Assembly: GCA_001643535.1 (NCBI GenBank) | Contig: LXTG01000046.1 | Location: forward strand, 1 to 19,636 | Length of the DNA stretch: 19,636 nt | Direction: 5' to 3' | Source: a candidate division NC10 bacterium SPGG6 | GTDB taxonomy: Bacteria > Methylomirabilota > Methylomirabilia > Methylomirabilales > CSP1-5 | In this document: piece after piece, positions 14,837-19,636 of the stretch | How the letters are laid out: each line of letters starts with the position of its first letter | Numbering within the stretch: the stretch's first letter is position 1 | Notes under the pieces: generated by a model | Database searches by the model: none | What the model saw: only the letters and a program-made list of their open reading frames with translations | Told to the model about the DNA's origin: nothing | Made by a program: the position numbers and the translations under genes

Positions 14837-15964
14837 ATGACGAATCTGGATCAAATGTTAAAGGAATTGGTGGCGAGGGGGGCCTCAGATCTCCACATCA
14901 CGACCGGCATCCCGCCCATGATCCGTCTCCACGGCCACCTGACGCCTCTGGGGGACTCGCCTCTCGCCCCGGCGGCGACGAAGCAACTCGCGTATAGTAT
15001 CCTCACCGATGTCCAAAAGCAAAAGTTTGAGGAGCAGAAAGAGCTCGACTTCTCCTTTGGAGTGAGGGGGCTTGGCCGGTTCCGGGCCAACGTCTATCTG
15101 CAGCGGGGGGCAGTGGGAGTTGCCATCCGGACCATTCCGTACAAGATTTTCACCTTTCAAGAGTTGGGGCTGCCCAAGGTCGTGGAAGAGCTTTGCGCCA
15201 GGCCATCGGGACTTCTCCTCATCACCGGACCGACCGGTTCGGGGAAATCCACCACGCTGACTACGATGATCGACAAGATTAACAGCGAGCGTTCTGAACA
15301 CATCATCACCATCGAGGATCCCATCGAGTTCGTCCACACGCACAAGAAGTGCATCGTGAACCAGCGTGAGGTCCATGCGGATACCGATTCCTTTGCAAAG
15401 GCTCTCCGGGCGGCCCTCCGCCAGGACCCGGACAAGGTGCTGATCGGGGAGATGCGAGACCTCGAGACCATCGAGTCGGCCCTCACGATCGCCGAGACCG
15501 GGCATCTGACGTTTGCCACCCTCCACACCAATTCGGCGGTCCAGACCATCAATCGGATTATCGATGTCTTTCCGGCCCATCAGCAACCGCAGATTCGCGC
15601 GCAACTCTCCTTCGTCCTGGAGGGGGTGCTCTGCCAGGCCTTGATCACAAGGGCGGATGGTCAGGGGCGGGTGATGGTCCTAGAAGTCATGATCCCAAAC
15701 CCCGCCATCCGAAATCTGATCCGGGAGGACAAGGTCCATCAGATCTATTCAACGATGCAGGCGGGCCAGGAGAAATCGGGGATGCAGACGATGAACCAAT
15801 CGCTCTTGGACCATTTTTTGAGACGCACGATCACCAGGGAAGTTGCCCTCGGAACCTCTTCGAACGCCGAGGAACTGATGCAGATGATCCAGCGGGCCCA
15901 GTCCCCCGGATCGGGGGCGGGAGCTAAGATGCCCGTGGCTGGGAGCCAATTGGGAAGGAGATAG
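14837..15964 (+). CDS. pilT: Type IV pilus retraction ATPase PilT
   Basis: PilT is the hexameric ATPase that drives pilin depolymerisation, giving twitching motility. The 375-residue protein starts MTNLDQMLKELVARGASDLH, the classic PilT opening. The Walker A motif is GPTGSGKS (131-138) and the Walker B segment DPDKVLIGEMRD (197-208). The His box HLTFATLHTNSA follows, as does the C-terminal AIRNLIREDKVHQIYS with the retraction-linked AIRNLIRE motif. The zinc cysteines of PilB are absent, as expected. The ATG at 14837 has GGGAGGA from 14827. It follows pilB after 91 bp without a gene; that gap begins with a second, unused ribosome-site-like sequence. The last part (about 350-375) is a low-complexity Gly/Ala-rich tail. 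pilC begins 3 bases after its stop. Confidence 0.96.
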   Translation: MTNLDQMLKELVARGASDLHITTGIPPMIRLHGHLTPLGDSPLAPAATKQLAYSILTDVQKQKFEEQKELDFSFGVRGLGRFRANVYLQRGAVGVAIRTIPYKIFTFQELGLPKVVEELCARPSGLLLITGPTGSGKSTTLTTMIDKINSERSEHIITIEDPIEFVHTHKKCIVNQREVHADTDSFAKALRAALRQDPDKVLIGEMRDLETIESALTIAETGHLTFATLHTNSAVQTINRIIDVFPAHQQPQIRAQLSFVLEGVLCQALITRADGQGRVMVLEVMIPNPAIRNLIREDKVHQIYSTMQAGQEKSGMQTMNQSLLDHFLRRTITREVALGTSSNAEELMQMIQRAQSPGSGAGAKMPVAGSQLGRR

Positions 15965-15967
15965 GCA

Positions 15968-17173
15968 ATGGCAGTCTTTGCTTTCAGCGGAAGGACACGT
16001 ACAGGGCAGGTCATCAACGGTGAGATGGAAGCCCCCAACCGGGAGGCCGTGGTCGCGCAGCTCAGGCGGCAACAGGTCCTGGCGACTTCAATAAAACCGA
16101 AGGCGAGGGACATTCAGATATCGATCCCCGGCTTTGGTGCAAAGGCCAACGAGAAAGACCTGGCCATCATTACCCGGCAGCTTGCCACGATGATTGATGC
16201 CGGGCTCCCGCTGGTGCAGTGCCTGGACATCCTGGCCCAGCAGCAGGAGAAAAAGTTCCTCAAGAGCACGCTCCAGGATATCCGGCAGGATGTGGAGGGG
16301 GGCTCCACGTTCTCCGCCGCCTTGAAGAAGCATCCGAAGGTCTTCAGTGGGCTGTACACCAACATGGTGGAGGCCGGGGAGGCGGGCGGAATCCTCGACA
16401 CGATCCTCAACCGCCTGGCTGCTTATATCGAAAAAGCGATGACCTTGAAAAAGCGGGTCAAGACTGCCATGTTCTATCCGGCGACCATCGTTTCGGTGGC
16501 GCTTGTGGTGGTCACCTTTCTCCTGATGTACGTCATCCCCACCTTTGAACAGTTGTTTGCAGGGTTCGGGGCAAGCCTCCCTCTCCCGACGGTGATTGTG
16601 CTTAAACTGAGCAATTTTGTCCAGGCGTATATCCTGTTCATCATCGGGGGACTCGTGGGTACGGTGGTGGGGCTCAGGATGTATTACCGAACCGAAGGCG
16701 GGAAAAGAGCCATCGACGGTCTGTTACTCAGGCTCCCCATCTTTGGAACCCTGATCCGAAAGGTGGCCGTAGCCAAGTTCACCCGGACCCTCGGGACCTT
16801 GGTCTCGAGCGGCGTGGGCATCTTAGATGGACTGGACATCACGGCGCGGACGGCCGGGAACAAGGTGGTGGAGGATGCGATCCTCAAGGCGCGCACCACC
16901 ATTGCCCAGGGGAAGACCATCGCCGAACCACTGCAGGCCTCGAAGGTCTTTCCGCCCATGGTGACCCAGATGATTGCTGTAGGGGAGCAGACCGGTGCCC
17001 TGGATCGCATGTTGAACAAGATCGCTGACTTCTACGATGAGGAGGTGGATTCGTCGGTGGCCGGTCTCACCTCCCTGCTGGAACCACTCTTGGTGATCTT
17101 CCTCGGGGTGATCATCGGGGGCGTGGTGATCGCCATGTATCTCCCCATCTTCAAGCTGATCACCGTGATGTAG
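15968..17173 (+). CDS. pilC: Type IV pilus inner-membrane platform protein PilC
   Basis: PilC is the polytopic inner-membrane protein on which PilB and PilT act. The 401-residue protein has a short cytoplasmic start (FAFSGRTRTGQVINGEMEA), then two T2SSF domains (about 68-192 and 270-395). The repeated signature appears as LATMIDAGLPLVQCLDIL with VEAGEAGGILDTILNRLA in the first half, and LGTLVSSGVGILDGLDIT with VGEQTGALDRMLNKIA in the second. Three membrane segments lie near 171-191, 217-239 and 371-394. AAGGAG at 15955-15960, inside the end of pilT, is 7 bases from the ATG, so translation is coupled. GspF of type II secretion is similar in fold; the operon context favours PilC. Confidence 0.95.
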   Translation: MAVFAFSGRTRTGQVINGEMEAPNREAVVAQLRRQQVLATSIKPKARDIQISIPGFGAKANEKDLAIITRQLATMIDAGLPLVQCLDILAQQQEKKFLKSTLQDIRQDVEGGSTFSAALKKHPKVFSGLYTNMVEAGEAGGILDTILNRLAAYIEKAMTLKKRVKTAMFYPATIVSVALVVVTFLLMYVIPTFEQLFAGFGASLPLPTVIVLKLSNFVQAYILFIIGGLVGTVVGLRMYYRTEGGKRAIDGLLLRLPIFGTLIRKVAVAKFTRTLGTLVSSGVGILDGLDITARTAGNKVVEDAILKARTTIAQGKTIAEPLQASKVFPPMVTQMIAVGEQTGALDRMLNKIADFYDEEVDSSVAGLTSLLEPLLVIFLGVIIGGVVIAMYLPIFKLITVM

Positions 17174-17227
17174 CCTACCGGGGGTGCGGGGCCTGAGGCT
17201 CATTTTCCCAGCCAGCGAGGCACAGCG

Positions 17228-18937
17228 ATGTCGGGGGGAAAGGAAGGAGGAGCCAGGCAGGCAGGCTGGGAGAGGCGGCTCAAATGGGTGATCGCCATCC
17301 GCCTGTTGGTCGCCATCCTTTTCCTCGGTTCGGCAGCCATCTTTCAACTGCAAGAAAGACCCCCGTACCCGACGGGTCCCCTCTTCTCCCTGTTGGCCCT
17401 GACCTTCGCCCTGAGTGCCTTCTATCTCCTCCTCCTCCCGCGTGTAAAGCGCCTGGAGGAGTTCGGCGGCTTCCAGTTCGCCGCCGATCTCTTCCTGAGC
17501 ACCGGGTTGGTCCATTACACCGGGGGGATTGTGAGCCCCCTGACTTTCGTTTATATCTTCCCCATCTTTGGCAGCGGGACGCTGTTAGGCCGGCGGGGGG
17601 CCGTCCTGATGTCTTCGCTTGCCAGCATCCTCTTCGGGCTCCTGATCGATCTGGAGTTTTACCGGATCATCTCCCCCGTGGGAGATGCCGCCAGTACCTA
17701 CCTCTCCACTGGCTTCGTGTTTTTCCGTGTCTTCATCAACATCGTTGCCTTTTTCCTGGTGGCGCTCTTAAGCAGCCATCTGGGCGAGCGGCTGCGGGAG
17801 GTGGGGAGACAACTCGAAGTGCAGCGGACCGACCTTCGGAATCTCAAGACCCTTTATCAAGACGTGATTGCCAACATCCCGAGCGGGATCATGACCCTCG
17901 ACCTCGAGGGGCGCATCATCTCCTTCAATGGGACAGCCGAGCGCATCACCGCTCTGAAGGCGAAGGCGGTGATCGGGTCGTTTTTCGGTGAGGTGGGCCT
18001 GGATGGGTTCCCCGGCCTCGAGGACTTCGGCGCCCGCGAAAAGGATCCGACCCGTGCAGAGGCCTTTGAGGCTCTCTTCACCCGCAGGGACGGAACGGTG
18101 CTTCCCATCGGCGTCACCTATTCCTCCCTCCGGGATGGAGAGGAAAGGGTGCTGGGGGTGGTGGCCATCTTTCAGGATCTCACGGAGCGGAAGCAGATGG
18201 AGGAACAGCTCCGGCGTGCGGATCGGCTGGCAACGGTCGGGGAGCTGGCCGCCAGCATTGCCCATGAGGTCCGGAACCCCTTGGCGGCCATCAGCGGCTC
18301 TATCCAGCTCCTCCACGATGAGATGCAGGGGCAGGGGCAGGAGCGGATTTTGGGGGTGATTCTTCGGGAGGCGGATCGGCTGAAATTGATCACGGGCCAG
18401 TTTCTCGATCAGGTGCGGATGCCGAGGCCGCCAGTGAGGGGATGCGAGCTGGTGTCCTCCCTGGAAGAGACGCTGTTCCTCCTCCAGCAGAGCGAGGAGT
18501 GGTCTCCCGGTATCGACCTCCACTTCGAAAGGAGGGTGGAGGACCTCCAGGTCATGGCCGATCGCGACCGGTTAAAGCAGATCTTCTGGAACATCGGACT
18601 GAACGCCTTGCAGGCCATGTCGGGGGGCGGGACGCTCTCTGTGGTCATCGGGGCAGAGGAGGGGTTTGGGTCGGTGGAATTTCGCGATACCGGTGAAGGG
18701 ATCGCTGCCGAGCAGCTCTCCAAGATCTTTGAGCCATTTTATACCACCAAGGGGAGGGGGACCGGCCTCGGGCTGTCCATTGCCAAGCGTCTGGTGGAGG
18801 ACCTCGGCGGTCGGATCGAGGTCAAGAGCCCCCCGGGAGGGGGTGCGACCTTCCAGATCTTCCTTCGACGGCTCTCAGAGGTGGGATCTGATGCGGGGAG
18901 CTCCACCACCCTCTCTTCGGCCGGGGGTGTACGATGA
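17228..18937 (+). CDS. pilS: Sensor histidine kinase PilS
   Basis: PilS is the membrane kinase that phosphorylates PilR; in Pseudomonas it senses pilin level in the membrane. The 569-residue protein has about six hydrophobic helices in residues 15-185, then a coiled linker (LGERLREVGRQLEVQRTDLR). A PAS domain follows (about 210-320; IPSGIMTLDLEGRIISFNGT). The HisKA box SIAHEVRNPLAAISGSIQLL carries the phospho-acceptor His346. The ATP-binding domain has the N box NIGLNALQAM (455-464), G1 DTGEGIA (487-493) and G2 GRGTGLGLSIAKRLV (509 on). The ATG at 17228 follows GCGAGG at 17215-17220, 54 bp after pilC. Its TGA overlaps the ATG of pilR (ATGA), the usual arrangement for a cognate pair. The pairing with PilR, not the sequence alone, supports PilS over other NtrB-like kinases. 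Confidence 0.9.
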   Translation: MSGGKEGGARQAGWERRLKWVIAIRLLVAILFLGSAAIFQLQERPPYPTGPLFSLLALTFALSAFYLLLLPRVKRLEEFGGFQFAADLFLSTGLVHYTGGIVSPLTFVYIFPIFGSGTLLGRRGAVLMSSLASILFGLLIDLEFYRIISPVGDAASTYLSTGFVFFRVFINIVAFFLVALLSSHLGERLREVGRQLEVQRTDLRNLKTLYQDVIANIPSGIMTLDLEGRIISFNGTAERITALKAKAVIGSFFGEVGLDGFPGLEDFGAREKDPTRAEAFEALFTRRDGTVLPIGVTYSSLRDGEERVLGVVAIFQDLTERKQMEEQLRRADRLATVGELAASIAHEVRNPLAAISGSIQLLHDEMQGQGQERILGVILREADRLKLITGQFLDQVRMPRPPVRGCELVSSLEETLFLLQQSEEWSPGIDLHFERRVEDLQVMADRDRLKQIFWNIGLNALQAMSGGGTLSVVIGAEEGFGSVEFRDTGEGIAAEQLSKIFEPFYTTKGRGTGLGLSIAKRLVEDLGGRIEVKSPPGGGATFQIFLRRLSEVGSDAGSSTTLSSAGGVR

Positions 18938-19636
18938 CCAGAATCTTGATCGTCGATGACGAGGCGGGCATGCGGGAATTTTTGAGCATCTTCCTGGAGC
19001 GGGAGGGTTTCGACGTGGAGTGTGCGGAGGACGGACAGGAGGCCCTCCAGGCGGTCCAAGAGGCTCGTTTCGATCTGATCATCTCTGACCTCAGGATGCC
19101 GACCCTGGATGGCATCCGCCTATTGGAGGGGCTTCAGAAATTTCAGTCTGAGGTCCCTGTCATCCTGATCACGGCCTATGCGTCGGCTGAGTCGGCCATC
19201 GAGGCCATGAAGCTTGGGGCGTACGACTACCTCACCAAGCCCTTTCGGGTGGAAGAGATCAGAGAGGTCATCACCAGGGCCCTAGAGACCAAGGCATCTC
19301 GATTGGCGGGGGTCTTTCCCTGGTCGGGGGAGGCGTTTCCCCGTTCGGTGGAAGGGCTCATTGGCCGGAGCCCCAAGATGATCGAACTCTATAAGCTGAT
19401 CAGCAAAGTCGCGGCGGTCTCCGGCACGGTTTTGATCACCGGTGAGAGCGGCACCGGGAAGGAGCTGGTGGCTCGCACCATCCACCGAAACAGCGATCGT
19501 GCCACGAAGCCGTTTCTCGCCGTCAGCTGCGGGGCGATCCCGGAAGCACTCCTCGAGAGCGAGCTCTTTGGCCACGTGAAGGGCGCCTTTACAGGGGCGG
19601 TGGCCGCCAAGGCCGGTCTCTTTGAAGTGGCCGATG
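18934..19636 (+). CDS. pilR: Sigma54-dependent response regulator PilR, N-terminal part (3' end outside window)
   Basis: This is an NtrC-family activator; PilR proteins activate pilA transcription with sigma54 RNA polymerase. The visible 234 residues hold a receiver domain (1 to about 120; MTRILIVDDEAGMREFL). Its acidic pocket is Asp8-Asp9, the phospho-acceptor is Asp52 in IISDLRMP, Thr80 lies in LITAYAS, and Lys102 in TKPF. After a linker the AAA+ domain begins at about 140 with GLIGRSPKM. The Walker A loop is GESGTGKE (170-177) and the sigma54-contacting loop GAFTGA is at 217-222. The ATG at 18934 overlaps the pilS stop by four bases. The gene is cut by the window edge, with about half of a normal 450-480 residue protein missing, including Walker B and the DNA-binding helix-turn-helix. 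No sigma54 promoter or pilA is present in the window. Confidence 0.93.
   Translation, partial: MTRILIVDDEAGMREFLSIFLEREGFDVECAEDGQEALQAVQEARFDLIISDLRMPTLDGIRLLEGLQKFQSEVPVILITAYASAESAIEAMKLGAYDYLTKPFRVEEIREVITRALETKASRLAGVFPWSGEAFPRSVEGLIGRSPKMIELYKLISKVAAVSGTVLITGESGTGKELVARTIHRNSDRATKPFLAVSCGAIPEALLESELFGHVKGAFTGAVAAKAGLFEVAD

Noticed and set aside
1..19636. tRNA, rRNA, insertion sequences or integrase sites
   Set aside because: No tRNA T-loop motif in any spacer, no transposase or integrase domain in any frame, and no flanking target duplications were seen.

Overview
The window is a gene-dense, GC-rich stretch of a bacterial chromosome. It carries respiratory and ATP synthase genes, a redox regulator, a UbiD-type decarboxylase, nitrogen signalling and shikimate genes, and a type IV pilus operon. 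The host looks like a Gram-negative-type, respiring, piliated bacterium. The order pilB-pilT-pilC-pilS-pilR matches what is known from Geobacter. Together with the long NuoL/M/N proteins and the repeat-rich intergenic spacers, it fits a deltaproteobacterial or NC10/Rokubacteria-like lineage. That placement is inference; no marker gene in the window fixes it.

Region 1 (1-6605, + strand) is energy metabolism. The 3' part of nuoL, then nuoM and nuoN, encode the proton-pumping membrane arm of complex I. After nuoN comes a near-consensus sigma70 promoter, then atpB (Fo subunit a) and atpE (subunit c), closed by a strong intrinsic terminator. Right behind the terminator lies the 3' third of a second, diverged nuoN, a gene remnant. 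It runs into rex, the NADH/NAD+-sensing repressor that in other bacteria controls just such respiratory genes. The AtpE ion site carries Gln, Glu-Ser and Tyr at positions associated with Na+ binding.

Region 2 (6606-9234) begins with a roughly 150-bp spacer built almost wholly of degenerate 7-bp words arranged as nested inverted repeats. On the - strand follows a UbiD-family decarboxylase gene that is frameshifted in a homopolymer. Upstream and overlapping its start is an 86-codon ORF that looks like a UbiD with its middle deleted. A 373-bp divergent spacer holds promoters for both directions and several dyads.

Region 3 (9235-12995, + strand) is glnD (PII uridylyltransferase/uridylyl-removing enzyme) and aroE (shikimate dehydrogenase). 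glnD ends in a perfect 20-bp palindrome.

Region 4 (12966-19636, + strand) is the pilus operon: pilB, pilT, pilC, pilS and the first 234 codons of pilR. A promoter with two perfect consensus hexamers (19-bp spacer) sits in the end of aroE, and the aroE stop codon lies inside its -10 box. PilB and PilT drive extension and retraction through PilC. PilS and PilR form a two-component system that in known cases activates sigma54-dependent pilA, which would be expected beyond the right edge.

The least ordinary signals are the heptad-word inverted repeats (two sites), the mini-UbiD ORF coupled to a frameshifted UbiD, the Na+-type signature in AtpE, and the atpBE unit set between an intact nuoN and a nuoN stump.
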